Assembly (NCBI GenBank): GCA_946811695.1
Contig: OX328124.1
Location: 32,735,648 to 32,799,647 of the forward strand
Direction: 5' to 3'
Source: Gonocerus acuteangulatus
Taxonomy: Eukaryota > Arthropoda > Insecta > Hemiptera > Coreidae
DNA: 64,000 nt
Shown here: positions 10,671 through 21,835 of the stretch, in pieces
How the letters are laid out: each line of letters opens with the position of its first letter
Position numbering within the stretch: position 1 is the stretch's first letter
Position numbers and translations under genes: made by a program
The notes under the pieces: generated by a model
What the model was told of the DNA's origin: nothing
Database searches by the model: none
Seen by the model: only the letters and a program-made list of their open reading frames with translations

Positions 10671-11716
10671 AAAAGTCCGTCTCACAGGACTGCATCATCT
10701 TAGCGCGGTTCCGTTCATATCCCTAGTCTAATTTGGAAAGATTAAAATAGAAGCAGTTATTATTTTGGTTCCACCAGTCTTTTTTTTAAAATTAATTATT
10801 ATGATGGCGTGTCAACCCTTAAGGTCACTAACGCCATTCCTGTGAGTAGTAAAGTCTTGAAAGGTCATGATTTACAATCTTACCTGGAAGGGTCCGCTAC
10901 ACTAGAAACAGACCCGCTAGTGACAAGGTCTTGGAATCTTGGAAATCTATATTTCTAACAATAAATTGTTTTTTTTATTTTACTTAACCAGTTTTATTGT
11001 CAAATACATTATCCAACTATAAGCAATTAAAAAATAACAAGAAATAAAACAGACAAAAAGAACAGTTCGAATAAGCGAAATCAATTACTTTAAAGTTTTA
11101 AGCTCTTATTTCTCCGATTGACATCGCCTAGTCAAAACTTTCATTAGAACCTTTTTTTTAGATCATTTAATAAGCTTTCTAATGGTATTCTTCCGTTTAC
11201 CAAGATTCTCAACCTTTTTCGAGATATTAATGAAAGTAAACAAAGTTACTAAAACTTTTTATGTCTGTTAATAAAATATTTTATTCTACCCCTTCCTTAA
11301 CTCCAAACGTAACCAAAATTTCAACATATTAGTTTTGATGAAAGTAGAACAAGCAGAAAATGTTTCAACTGAATTCCATGATTCTAAGTACCCAAACCAA
11401 AAACGGTATTCAAAAAATATTTTTCCAATTTTCTCGAAAACGGTTAAAGCTATCGCCTTGAAAATGGTTTTATTCGTTTTCCTAGCCCAGGAATCATATA
11501 AAACGAGTACTTAGAAGCTTATGAACTCAAAAACGTAAGCGTTACGATTTTTTTGCGCGAATTTCGCCCCAAACGCCATCTTCCAGTAGGCGGATTTTGC
11601 TGGTTAACGAACTTGACCTTTCAAATTGGACGAAGGATTTTTGTACCAAATTTCATCAAAATCGGACCATTCGTCTTCTATCTAGAGAGCGAACAGACAA
11701 ATATGTATATATATAA

Positions 11717-11765
<49 letters not shown>

Positions 11766-11903
11766 AATTTGAACCACCGTTATTTTCGGTCTCTAGGGGT
11801 TCTGAAACGCGAAATTTTCTAGTCGGCACTTCCGGATTGTTTCATTGTATCAACCCTATAAGCGGGGTTCCTCCCTATGGGGGAGGCAGGAACCGCGCTA
11901 AAA
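10671..11903 (+). mobile_element. Family A element, near-complete (A4)
   Basis: Head AAAAGTCCGTCTCACAGGAC with the inner block TTAGCGCGGTTCCG. The interior has CCATTCCTGTGAGTAG, CAAATACATTATCCAACTAT and TTCTCGAAAACGGTTAAAGC, then GAGAGCGAACAGACAAATA before the TA array (11700-11763), then TACAAATTTGAACCACC. It ends in a hairpin (TTCCTCCC...GGGAGGCAGGAA) and CCGCGCTAAAA. About 1.23 kb, no coding frame. One of the best copies for defining the family. Confidence 0.85.
11705..11763. repeat. (TA)n array inside A4
   Basis: TA dinucleotides at the same internal position as in the other A copies, just after GAACAGACAAATA-type sequence. Confidence 0.95.
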
Positions 11904-12790
11904 GGTGTTTTTTTTTGTTTGTTTTTTAAAGCGGGGAATATTTTTCGCCAAGACTATAATAATTGATGCTGAAATGACTTTTCGCATGATGTTTGATTCC
12001 CATACCTGAGGGATTTCGATGATGAGTGATTCCACAATGAAACCATCCATGAGAGCTTTAGAAATGTGTTGAATGAAGAGATTAATAGATTTGGACAGCT
12101 TCTATTACTATTGTTGGATGGAGTAGATTTGATTCAGCAGATAAAACGTGTAAACAAGCTCATGAAGCGTTAATAAGCATGGGGCTTCCGTTTTATCTAA
12201 TAATTCAAAATTGTATGGCATTTCACGTTCCTACTTGAACTGTTGTTTTGGGTATCAAAACAATTTATATTTTTTGAGTCAATGACTAAGGTTTTTTAAA
12301 CATTTTTGGAGACATGTCTAAAATAAAAGTTTTTCCTGTACATATCATTCTTACATTCACCCTTAAAAACAATTCTATCACTCTCTGTGTGTCGAACAAA
12401 ATTGGGTCAGCTATAGGATCAGCCGTGGTTAATGATAGATCATTGAAACATTTTCTATACTTCCAAGTACCTTTGATATAAAATATATGATTTATTGAAA
12501 CCAATATATTTAGTGGAAATTTTAGGCAAAAAACTATTACCAATACGGTTCTCATTTCCTTAGCTCATTTTACTGAAATACTCATTGTACTGTTAAATGC
12601 AGCGACAAGAAAAAAAAAACAATTAAAAAGTAAGGTAAATAGAAACAAAACCCGTTCAAAAGAACAAAATTAACAACTTCCAGGTTTTAAGCAGTTTATT
12701 TCTCCGAGTGACATCGCTCCATCGAAAATCGATTCAATGGAGGTCCTCAGCAATTGCAGTTTATCGAATATCTGGCAAATTTAGTAAAAT
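11902..12790 (+). repeat. Repeat X, second copy, running into A-like interior
   Basis: Repeats 9967-10670 with an extra segment of about 50 bp near 12395 (around CAAAATTGGGTCAGCTATAG). It continues past the point where copy 1 is interrupted: CAAAAGAACAAAATTAACAA, then CTCCGAGTGACATCGC, the normal family A interior. It ends in unrelated sequence by about 12790. Confidence 0.8.
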
Positions 12791-13679
12791 TAGCCATCCC
12801 CCTCCACCCCCAAAAACAAACATTTATTTATTTATCATAATTTGTGAATTATTTATTTCTTTTATTACGACCATACACCGGAATCTCCATTCAAATTCAA
12901 AACAATTAGTACCTTCTGAAGAAAGTATAATAAGCTCAGTAATCAGGATAATCGGCCTACCCATTTTATAACAAAATGAATGTCAAATTAGACAAAATAT
13001 TTTATTTACTGATCACAACAACTATGTCTGAATGAGACCAGGTGCTCCATCAGCCTGATCTCATTGGACAATTGGAGGGCAGATGCAGCTAACAAATACA
13101 AAGTCTTTTCATCAATAGAACTTTTCGGGCAAATTTGACCTTCGGCATTCTGCTATAAGAGGAAGGAAATGGCTTGTAACGCCCTCCAAACGGCCCAAAT
13201 GGTCCACTCAACCGTCCATTTGAGGATGGGAAAAGTGATAAAAGGCAGAGCTATTGGATTGGAGTGTGTATTGGATGAAATTGAAGATTAGCCAGTTCCC
13301 TGGATGGCTTTAAGAGTGATATTTACTATTACAGCAGCTGTTTTGTAGCAACAAGGCCATCTTGAGTAGTGAATGGGCAGTTACGCTTCGCTCATGGGAT
13401 CAGCCACAAATGTAGCTAGCTATGGTTACAAGGCCAACTTACGTCAACATTTTACTTTGCCAATTTCTTGACTATTACTGCTATTTTCCAAATTTAAACA
13501 ACATTTGTAAATCTTAGTTTCGATAATGTTTAAACCTGTGGAAATATCTTCAAGTCACTGCCTTGTTTTTAAGAAGCCGACATAAAAATTCTAATTGTTT
13601 TTCTTCTCGATAAGCGGTTAAGAATATTTCATTCAAACTGGTTTTACTGTTTTTCTCATCTGTAGATCTTAGCGAAACA
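12791..13679. other. No feature recognised; not visibly repetitive
   Basis: The region from about 13020 to 13480 has the most balanced base composition of this part and shows no match to other parts of the window. An 87-codon frame that spans the left edge has no recognisable motif. Confidence 0.4.
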
Positions 13680-13800
13680 ATTTTATTTATATATATATTT
13701 ATGCAAATTTGAACACCGTTATTTTTCTCTAGATAGTATCATTTGGTGAACCACATATGTGGATTGCCTCCTTCTGGGGAGGGAAGACACCCAATAAAAT
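13680..13800 (+). mobile_element. Decayed family A 3' end
   Basis: A short TA tract, GCAAATTTGAACACCGTTAT, and a degenerate hairpin CCTCCTTCTGGGGAGG near 13767 follow the order of the family A 3' module. Confidence 0.45.
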
Positions 13801-14830
13801 GAAATAAAAATATTTTAAATTGATAATAAGTTAGTAAGCGTTCATTTTCGTATATTTTGCGTACGTTATTTATATGAGAATAATAAAAAAATGCACAGGT
13901 TGGACTAAGTCAAATGAATAATCCTATATGAGATGAAATAATCAAAAGTGAAACAAGTACAACAAAGACTGTGTGTTTGATTCCCGTTTCCGAAATCAAA
14001 TAATACAAAACATTACATCACCAGGATGGGAATCCTGGGGAGATGCATCATATCAAGAGAAATGTAAATTATTATGAAATTTTGATATTGCTTTGATCAA
14101 TCATTTATTTTAAAGGTTGGTTATACATTAAAAATAATTTGACTATTTACTAAACTTTTCTACAAGTGGCACCTCTTCAGAGCAACGTTATGTGCATTTC
14201 AGCCATTACCTAGGATGGCTTTCACATCCAAACTAATACAATAATTAAGGGCATTATCTATCAGCTGTCTAGAATCGATAGTTGGAAGATTAAAAATGGA
14301 TTTACAGAGAAAGCTTTTATCCTTGAAGAAATATTAAAATGATATCCAGTTGGTATCAACATTGCTAAATTTTAACTGCTGTGTAAAATAATAAATCACT
14401 CAAATATTTTATTTTCGTTTTTTGGTTAAAGTATTTTTTTACTGAATTTAATAATAGGAATATTTCATTTTGTTCGTATTCTAATTATATTCTTTTCATT
14501 AGTATTTTAACACTTTCAACGTAGATTGTGTGTATTTTTAATATCATGATTCATCAAAGAAGGCTTTTATCAATATTTTCTATTTTCAATAGCAGATTTT
14601 CAATTTAATAACTGTCCTGATTCTCCTACGTATCGGTTTTCACGTATAGCACAAAAAATGGTTTAGCTTTTTAGGGCAAACGAAATAAATAATTTGATAT
14701 ACATGTTATACTTTGTTTCTTTCTCTTTAAAATAATCTTTTATTCTACTGTAGATATTTTGAATTTTATTTTTGAACTTAGAAGTCTTTTATTAGGTGTA
14801 TTGGGTTTCATAACATAAAAATAACGCCTC
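13801..14830. other. No feature recognised
   Basis: Strongly AT-rich with no coding frame and no repeat shared within the window. Confidence 0.45.
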
Positions 14831-14835
14831 AACAG

Positions 14836-14935
14836 GAGCATGATGACGCGAAACATGTGCAGCGCGTAATAAATTGTTTTTAATTTATGATCTTCAGCAA
14901 TTTTTAAAATAAATGATTAATAAATAAAAATAAAA
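14836..14935 (+). repeat. Dispersed repeat H, copy 1
   Basis: GGAGCATGATGACGCGAAAC, then ATGTGCAGCGCGTAATAAAT and TTATGATCTTCAGC, followed by an A-rich tail. It is similar in order to 17532-17640. The TGATGA...GAAAC core recalls hammerhead consensus, but only three bases separate the two parts, so no stem II can form. Confidence 0.45.
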
Positions 14936-14939
14936 ATAT

Positions 14940-15304
14940 GTTGTGAACAATGAGTCTTCATATTTATTTCTAACTCTAGAATTATAAAAAAAAAAAAATA
15001 ATCAGAACTTCCCTAAAAAAGAGCGTACCTTAGTCCTTTTTAAATATTCATAAAATAAAATTAAGTTCAACCTTTGAAATGTAAATGTAACTTTTCAGCT
15101 ATCGCTCTTAATCGCCCAAACCAGCTATAAGCTCATATTCGGAAACCTTTTGAGTTATTGTGGGAAGATAATGGGTCTATAATTTCATAGTAGTGATTGA
15201 GTTGCGAGTGTGTTGTTTTATTTTCATTATATATTTTACAGGGTGACAATATATTCAAATTATAGTATCAGATAAAACACATTAATAGCAGTAGACGAAA
15301 TAAC
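14940..15304. other. No feature recognised
   Basis: AT-rich; no gene or repeat family identified. Confidence 0.4.
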
Positions 15305-15441
15305 TATGTACAGGTTGCCACCCTTTTATAATGCTAATAGCACGTGAACGGTTCCCCATTCACATACTGGCCACGCCTGACGTTGCTTAACTTCGGAGAT
15401 CAACGGGAACCAGTGTATTTGACGTGCCAATGGCCGTTGGC
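15305..15441 (-). mobile_element. 5S rRNA-derived SINE (SINE3 type)
   Basis: On the minus strand GCCAACGGCCATTGGCACG, GTTCCCGTTGATCTCCGAAG, TTAAGCAACGTCAGGCGTGG and CAGTATGTGAATGGGG follow the order of 5S rRNA, including the region of its internal promoter. They are followed by the window's shared SINE tail TATAAAAGGGTGGCAACCTG. It is too diverged to be a 5S gene and is fused to a foreign tail, so it is a SINE. Confidence 0.8.
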
Positions 15442-16678
15442 ACTATCAGCTCATAATTTACATTTGTTATTATTCTCATAACCAGACAAAATTTCACTCG
15501 CTTAGAATCCTCGGAGACCACCGGGCGTTTAGGATTGGCGCGATTTACTAATTAATTTACTATCTAAGACAAAAGGGATATTTAGATCATTATCGAGGGC
15601 ACAATTCGAGGTATAATAAGAAACATTCGAACGTATGACTTGTGATTGAAATATTTGGATTCGGTGGGAATTGAAACATAAGACGTTTCCTGAGATTTTT
15701 ACACCGAAAGCCATATGAATAAATCCTTGGAGTCTTGGACCCTCCCTTTTCGTTTTTTTATTTGTATTTTTTTCATAACGCGTTCCGAGAGCCTTGGGAA
15801 AGTATGTAGTCCTTTAAATTTAAAAGTTACATTTTTCCAAACTGAGGAATTTATTGTACAATATAACAAAAACTTCAATAGAAGTTATATACAAATTTTA
15901 AACTTACATTTTTAGTTGAAAAGGTCAGAAATCAGTGACGTCGAACAAGGTATTTTGGAAAACATTAGTGCCCAAAATGGTTTTTACCCCAAACAATCTC
16001 TTTTGATCTATAATTAGCACAAAAAGTAAAATACAAAAAAAAAAAAAAAACAACATATTTTTAAATTAAGTATATAGGAGTAAATCTACAATGTAGGTGC
16101 ATATAAATTGACTTAATAAAACTAGAATTAATAACTTAATAAAAACGAGAATTATCAGAAACGTTGGAATACTTCATTATCGGGGATTTTGACCAATTCT
16201 GTTGTCTTTGCACTTAAATGATCTTAAGTCTATTCCTTTTTTAAGAAGTTATTAATTTCTCACTTTTGGCGATGTGACCATGCGCTGTTTAAATGAAAGT
16301 CCACCTCCAATGTCGTATGTTTTAATACTGAATGACCGATAGGAAGGAAAAATAAACTTTAAGAGGAACATTAAATGGCTGACCGCAGCTTCATGGAGGC
16401 AGTAAAAAGCATTAAGGTGTTTGCAATGTCTTTAGAAATTACTGCTTTGGTCGTTGAAAAGGAAATTAAAAGTACGATGAAAAGTTCATTATGAGATGAT
16501 GGCGATGTCTAATTAATTCAGTCAACATCCTTCAATTAGTTTGAGAGCTATTCCAGATTGATTTGTATTTATTAGCAGAACTCAAAGGATCAGAATCTCA
16601 AGGTGTATTCATACATTTTATTTTTTTTTCTTTTAAATCAAAGTCCAATAAAATATCAGGATTTTTCTATTCACAGGA

Positions 16679-16683
<5 letters not shown>
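15442..16683. other. No feature recognised
   Basis: Contains a 61-codon minus-strand frame (15529-15714) and a 66-codon plus-strand frame (15715-15915) without recognisable motifs, and a poly(A) run near 16035. Not called as genes. Confidence 0.4.

Positions 16684-16740
<57 letters not shown>
16684..16740. repeat. (TA)n microsatellite
   Basis: Uninterrupted TA dinucleotides just left of repeat F copy 2. Confidence 0.95.
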
Positions 16741-16744
<4 letters not shown>

Positions 16745-16795
16745 TCCGGAGGTAAAGGACGTCATGCCAATTTTTTTGTTAAATTGACTTAACAA

Positions 16796-17130
16796 CGTGT
16801 TCTTAATGTAAATTCTTCGATCCATATAACGGCACTATGTCCTGTTCCCATAAATAACGAAGATAACACAGTGAAAAATAAAATCATGTCCGTTTCCGTT
16901 AGAGCTAAAAGACACCATGTGGAAGACTTGATATTGTTTGACTATGATAAATTACCTGCCAATGCCAATAAAAATGTGAACAATTTTCTATAAAGTGTTT
17001 CCATAAATAACGAAGAAACAATTTTGTTGAAAATTGGCTGTCCTGAACAATTAAAAATATTGACGTGGTGCCCTTTACCTCCAGGGTACAGGTATGTACC
17101 TGTACATACACCTGCTGTAGGTGGGACCCC
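16796..17130 (+). repeat. Dispersed repeat F, copy 2
   Basis: Colinear with 1515-1870 (see that entry). Beyond the shared part, TACAGGTATGTACCTGTACA near 17087 is a small palindrome. Confidence 0.65.
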
Positions 17131-17321
17131 AGCATTACCCGCAAGAGAGTCCACGACGTTGGCTACAGGATCAAATCCTATTACAATTAAATTAATACCT
17201 ACATAAGTTTTACTTCAGACAAGAGTTAAATACACCAAGAATTATTGTACATTCTGCAATAACACCAAGAAAACCAGGAGATAAGCTCATTAACAGAACA
17301 CTGGATTAAAGAATTTTTATA

Positions 17322-17324
<3 letters not shown>

Positions 17325-17409
<85 letters not shown>
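17325..17409. repeat. Compound (TA)n/(TG)n microsatellite
   Basis: TA repeats to about 17367 followed by TG repeats to 17409. Confidence 0.95.
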
Positions 17410-17411
<2 letters not shown>

Positions 17412-17531
17412 TTGTGAGTGTGTCAATATTTTCGCACACTTTGGCTTGGTTTGGTGGTGTTTATATATTTTTTTTTTGATTTAATGATATGACCAGAAAT
17501 AGTTAGTTATAGTTTGAATTGTAAGCTTTTG

Positions 17532-17640
17532 AAGAGGCGACATGAACGCGTCAAACATGTAGAGCAGGAAATAGAACATTTGTAGCTGAATGAATTGTTT
17601 AGTTTTTATTATTGATCTTCCGCTACATTTAAGAGAATTT
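17532..17640 (+). repeat. Dispersed repeat H, copy 2
   Basis: GAAGAGGCGACATGAACGCG, CAAACATGTAGAGCAGGAAA and TTATTGATCTTCCGCTACAT match 14836-14935 in order. Confidence 0.45.
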
Positions 17641-17661
17641 AAAATATGAAAGTTTCTATTA

Positions 17662-17872
17662 TTCTTATTTAAATTTTAACGTCCATTTATTATTAAGTAC
17701 GAATTTTAGGACGGGTTATCTGTAGGTTACCACTCTTTTCTAGCCAGGATAGGGCTGATGCCATTTCTTTTTTCTAAAGAAAAGCCACCGCCCCTAGTGG
17801 GAATCGAACCCACGACCTTTGGCACGGAGTGTTAAGAGCTCACGGCTTAACCCTCAGGACCACCGGGTCTCC
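17662..17872 (-). mobile_element. tRNA-derived SINE, family gamma, copy 1
   Basis: On the minus strand: ACCCGGTGGTCCTGAGGGTT (A box region), GTGGGTTCGATTCCCAC (B box), then the tail TAGAAAAGAGTGGTAACC and CAGATAACCCGTCCTAAAAT and an AT-rich end. The extra arm between the boxes suggests a Ser/Leu-like tRNA source. It is flanked by a perfect 13-bp duplication AAAGTTTCTATTA (17649-17661 and 17873-17885), proving insertion by target-primed retrotransposition and fixing both ends. Confidence 0.9.
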
Positions 17873-17885
17873 AAAGTTTCTATTA

Positions 17886-18639
17886 AAATTATCTATATAG
17901 AATTAACGAGATAAGAAGTAACTATGCATAAAACCATATCTTTTTCTTCATCTTGAGGAGATTGTAACTAGTTCTTATGCAAATATAATGAAAGAACTTT
18001 ATGAACCAGGATATTATCTAAACAATGAGGTTATGTTTTAGTGTCTCCCTGTAGGCGTTGATAATATGAGGCTCTTAGAGATAAAACAAATAAATAAATT
18101 CTACTCTAATAAAAGTAAAAAAAAAAAAAAAAACTTAGGAGATCTTGATCCTGGTCAAGTAAACATTTCTTGTAAATTATGGCATTGCACTACACACCCG
18201 GAAACTTTCTTCCTTACTGCGTGAAAAAATATGACAAAAGATAGAGGGAGGGAGAGAGGGTGAGAAGAAAGCTACGTAAGACGGGAGTCTGGGAATTCGA
18301 GATTTAGTGGCTAACACTGAAGACGTAGGTTATGGAGCTCCATTTTTTCGGATTTTTGCATAGCTGAAGTATGAAATACAATGGGCTCCATTAGAATAAA
18401 TGTAGAACCCATTATCTGTAGAGTGCTTCTGAACAATACACATTCAGCACATTAGGGGGTATAAGCCAGAAAACCAATGCACTTCTCGAAACCTAAGTGG
18501 ATCAAGCCATACTTCTTGGGTGGTTCCTTCAATTTGTTTTTCCTTCGTGAAAGTTGTTTAAACCCCAAACTTGACAAGTATCGTGCTAGTGCTCTATTGT
18601 CTCACAATTTCAACTGTTCGACTGAATGCTTTTCGAGAA
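17886..18639. other. No gene; purine-rich tract and poly(A)
   Basis: A poly(A) run lies at about 18117-18132 and a G/A-rich stretch at about 18240-18270. Nothing coding is recognised. The 80-codon frame starting at 18477 runs into the Helitron and lacks motifs. Confidence 0.4.
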
Positions 18640-19408
18640 TCTATATATATATAAAAAACACGTGTCGGTCTGTTTTTCTGTTTGTTTGTTTGTTCCTTAT
18701 ACAAATCCACACCGTTTGACCAAACTTGGAATAATGGTAGGTCTTGATACAGGAAGTCTCGTAGGCTAAGTCAAAAATTTCTACGAGCTGTCTGTCTGTA
18801 TGTTTGTTCCTCATACAAATCCACACCGTTTGACCGATTTTGACCAAACTTGGAATAATGATAGGTCGTGATACGGGGAGTGTCATAGGCTAGGTGAAAA
18901 ACGTCTACCAGCTGTCTGTCGGTATGTTTGTTCCTTATGCAAATCCACACCGTTTGACCGATTTTGATCAAACTTGGAATAATGGTAGGTCTTGATACAG
19001 GAAGTCTCGTAGGCTAAGTCAAAAATTTCTACGAGCTGTCTGTCTGTATGTTTGTTCCTTCTACAAATCCACAACCTTCTTCCGATTTTGACCAAACTTG
19101 GCACACAGGTAGGTCGTGATACGGGGAGTGTCATAGGCTAAGTCAAAAATGTCTACCAGCTGTCTGTCAGTATGTTTGTTCCTTATGCAAATCCACACCG
19201 TTTGACAGATTTTGACCAAACGTGGCACACAGGTAGGTCTTGACACGGGTAGAGTCATAGGCTAGGTTAAAATCGTCTATGATTCACAGTTCGTAGATCA
19301 CGAGTTCGAAACAATGAACTCAAATTGTTAGAGATTTGGTTTCTTATTTATTTTTGCTTTTATAGATGCAGAATGTAGGTGTAGCGTAGCACGCTGGGTA
19401 ACAGCTAG
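18640..19408 (+). mobile_element. Non-autonomous Helitron
   Basis: Begins TCTATATATATATAAAA directly after an A and ends CTAG directly before a T, the canonical A|TC...CTRR|T arrangement. A small hairpin AGCG-TAGCA-CGCT lies about 13 bp before the 3' end. The interior is mostly a 124-bp tandem repeat. There is no Rep or helicase coding sequence, so it depends on enzymes from elsewhere. The minus-strand open frames across the repeats are readings of the tandem unit and not genes. Confidence 0.9.
18686..19260 (+). repeat. About 124-bp tandem repeat in Helitron, five units
   Basis: Each unit has TGTTCCTTATACAAATCCAC, then ACCGTTTGACCGATTTTGAC, CAAACTTGG and a TAGGCTAAGTCAAAAAT end. The TGTTCC blocks start at 18691, 18805, 18929, 19053 and 19179; the first unit is about 10 bp shorter. 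Alternate units are more alike (GATACGGGGAGTGTC versus GATACAGGAAGTCTCG), so the array probably grew as dimers. Confidence 0.9.
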
Positions 19409-19783
19409 TAGTAAATAAATTATGATGAACATGAATTTTCAGCAAAAGTTTTTGTTATATTTTTTTAAATATATTTTGAGACTCTCTCACCAGTTGTAGA
19501 AACTGTAATCAATTGAAATATCGTAACAGAAAGCAGCTCGATTCAAACTTGCACCATTATTAGTCGAATGTCGCGCTTCGCGGGTCTATCTTAACCTAAT
19601 TCTTTCACGTTCATTGCGATTTTCACTTTCCTGGGCAGTACGATTATATTGATAATTAATTTGATTCGTTGCATTTTGGGTTCTTCTGCCTAAATTTGTC
19701 CGCCGCCTTATAGGAGGCGTATTTGTACACTTTTGTAATTTTATAGAAATTTGTGGCTTTTAGATTTAGTTATATTATAGATG
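19409..19783. other. No feature recognised
   Basis: No coding frame or shared repeat between the Helitron and the next SINE. Confidence 0.45.
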
Positions 19784-19792
19784 CACAGCAAG

Positions 19793-19795
<3 letters not shown>

Positions 19796-19858
<63 letters not shown>

Positions 19859-19981
19859 GGCGCATCTACATCTAGGTCATTAGCGCCGAGATGAGAAAAT
19901 TCCTGCCGGAGGTGGGAATCGAACCCACCATCTCCCGCTTATGAATTCAGCGCGATAGCCACTAGACCACGGGAGACCCCT
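19796..19981 (-). mobile_element. tRNA-derived SINE, family alpha, recent copy
   Basis: On the minus strand GGTCTCCCGTGGTCTAGTGG starts the head (A box TGGTCTAGTGG); the B box is GGTTCGATTCCC. The tail GGCGCTAATGACCTAGATGT and AGATGCGCC runs into a long poly(A), seen here as poly(T) of about 60. A perfect 12-bp duplication CACAGCAAGGAG flanks it (19784-19795, 19982-19993). The intact duplication and long A tail point to a young insertion. Confidence 0.93.
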
Positions 19982-20279
19982 CACAGCAAGGAGATGTTTA
20001 CAATTCAAGTGGAATTTTACCACAGACAATTTGTTTTTGATTAATGTTACCATCGTATAAATATTGACAAATATCGACATTAATACGATCACTCGATTAA
20101 ACGTCACTCGATTTTTTTGCCTCCCCAGAACCCCTCCACTAACACTTAAACTTTATGGTATGGTATTAAAGTTCAAATTGACTTTTAAGTACGTATTATT
20201 ACGAATCTTTTGTATGTGAATATAGAAAAGTGTTGTTTTTAGTCTTTTCCAGGCATTTTTTTTTAATTTTTCTCTCCGT

Positions 20280-20402
20280 AAGAACCATCCTTCCATCTTC
20301 AAGGAATATTATAAAAAAAGAATTAGCGAAATCGGTTCAGCTGCTCTCGAGATTTGCGCTTAACAACACATTCAGCGATTCATTTTTATATCATAGAAGA
20401 TG
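20280..20402 (+). mobile_element. RTE-like LINE 3' tail
   Basis: AATTAGCGAAATCGGTTCAG, CTGCTCTCGAGATTTGCGC and TTCATTTTTATATCATAGAA resemble the 3' untranslated end common to RTE-type LINEs of insects. Only the end is present, as expected for a 5'-truncated insertion. The clade is assigned from memory of typical endings, not by alignment. Confidence 0.45.
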
Positions 20403-20615
20403 ATCTGAATTGTATAAAACATCGCAAACAATTTTTGTTTTGGAAATGTAGAAAAAAACATTAATTACAAAAAATATGATAATAAATAATACTCCTTTTT
20501 TTTTTCATTCGAGTCTCTACAAATTATTATCATAAATTAACTATTATTTGTTTTCAAATACTTGGGAAGCGAAGTCATTTGATTTTTTGCTTATTTTTTT
20601 TTTACATATTAAAAT

Positions 20616-21240
20616 ATGTTTAGAGCCCACCCCATATGCACTGAAATAAAAGATAAAATACACGACTTACAGACTACAGGAAAACGTATTACACTATCAT
20701 GGCTGCCTGGACAAAAAGATCTCGGTGAAAATACAACAGCTGACAGACATGCTAGACTTATAACGGAAGAAGAGACATACCTACCATTTGATCTATTTTA
20801 CCATGAGGTTTCTAGACATACTAGGAGAATAATACTGGACAAGTGGCGAATTGATTGGCGTACTGTGACTGACAATAAACTAAGATCTATTAAACCCAAT
20901 ATTACTGACTGGACATCATCGTCCTTGCGAGGCTAAGAATCGGCCATAAACGCATAACTCATGGGTACCCGATGACAAAGACTGACAAATCTAAGTGTAC
21001 GACTTGCAACATAGACCTTAGTGTAAAAAATATTCTAACAGACTGCCGGTTACGGCATAACTTGGACATTCCTCATGACCTGACAGACATACTTTCGGAA
21101 GGCAGCCAGCATATTGACACAGCATTGACATATTTGAAAAACACTAACATGTAAGACAAAATATAAAATGGCACAATAACCAAAAGAATCCATTTCATCT
21201 TTTTTTGCAATAATGATACAATACAAATAAATAAATAAAT
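20616..21240 (+). pseudogene. LINE RNase H end and 3' tail
   Basis: The first frame (to about 20936) has WLPGQKDLGENTTAD, the final RNase H motif with the usual His replaced by Gln, then WRTVTDNKLRSIKP. After a frame change near 20930 it continues LARLRIGHKRITHG and KCTTCNIDLSVKNILTDC, a Cys-rich knuckle whose His is replaced by Asn, and stops at 21152-21154. A tail ending AATAAATAAATAAAT closes the element near 21240. The upstream reverse transcriptase is absent, so this is a dead 5'-truncated I/Jockey-type LINE. Confidence 0.75.
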
Positions 21241-21531
21241 CACTCAACTAATTTAAAAATTAACTTAACTTAAAATTTATTTTCTAGTAATTTATTTGAT
21301 TCTTGTTTTCTTGACTATTAATACTTCAATACTTGCCTAATTGTCTGTGCTAATATTTTGGAGTGGCATCGTTCAATGCAGCTTACTACAAGGTATTGAA
21401 TGCTCTTCGCTTTAGATGTGGATCATTATCAATAAATAAATAAATATTGGTTTTAAATTTATATTTTTTTACTAAGTAGGTCTATTATTTATATTTTAGT
21501 TATGATAACTAAAATAGAATAATTAACTGCT
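21241..21531. other. Possible second LINE tail
   Basis: GCTCTTCGCTTTAGATGTGG and ATCATTATCAATAAATAAAT near 21409-21448 have the look of a LINE end with an AATAA tail. There is no coding part. Confidence 0.35.
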
Positions 21532-21669
21532 TTTTAGCGCGGTTCCTCCCTCCCCCATAGGGAGGAACCCCGCTTATAAGGTTCATACAATGAAACAATC
21601 CGGATGTGCCGACAAGAAAATTTCGCGTTTCAGAACCCCTAGAGACCGAAAATAACGGTGGTTCAAATT

Positions 21670-21689
21670 TGTATATTTATATATATAAC

Positions 21690-21720
<31 letters not shown>

Positions 21721-21793
21721 TTATATATATGTATATATATATATATATATATATGTATACATGTATATATTTATATATATATATGTATATATT

Positions 21794-21834
<41 letters not shown>

Positions 21835-21835
21835 T
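21670..21835. repeat. Interrupted (TA)n array of A5
   Basis: TA dinucleotides broken by GTATATTTATATATATG-type interruptions. YI-rich open frames of 73-102 codons on both strands are artefacts of it. Confidence 0.95.

Noticed and set aside
15529..15714. 61-codon minus-strand frame starting MAFGVKISG
   Set aside because: Reads like ordinary protein sequence, but no motif, neighbour frame or splice pattern supports it, and it may be a transposon shadow.
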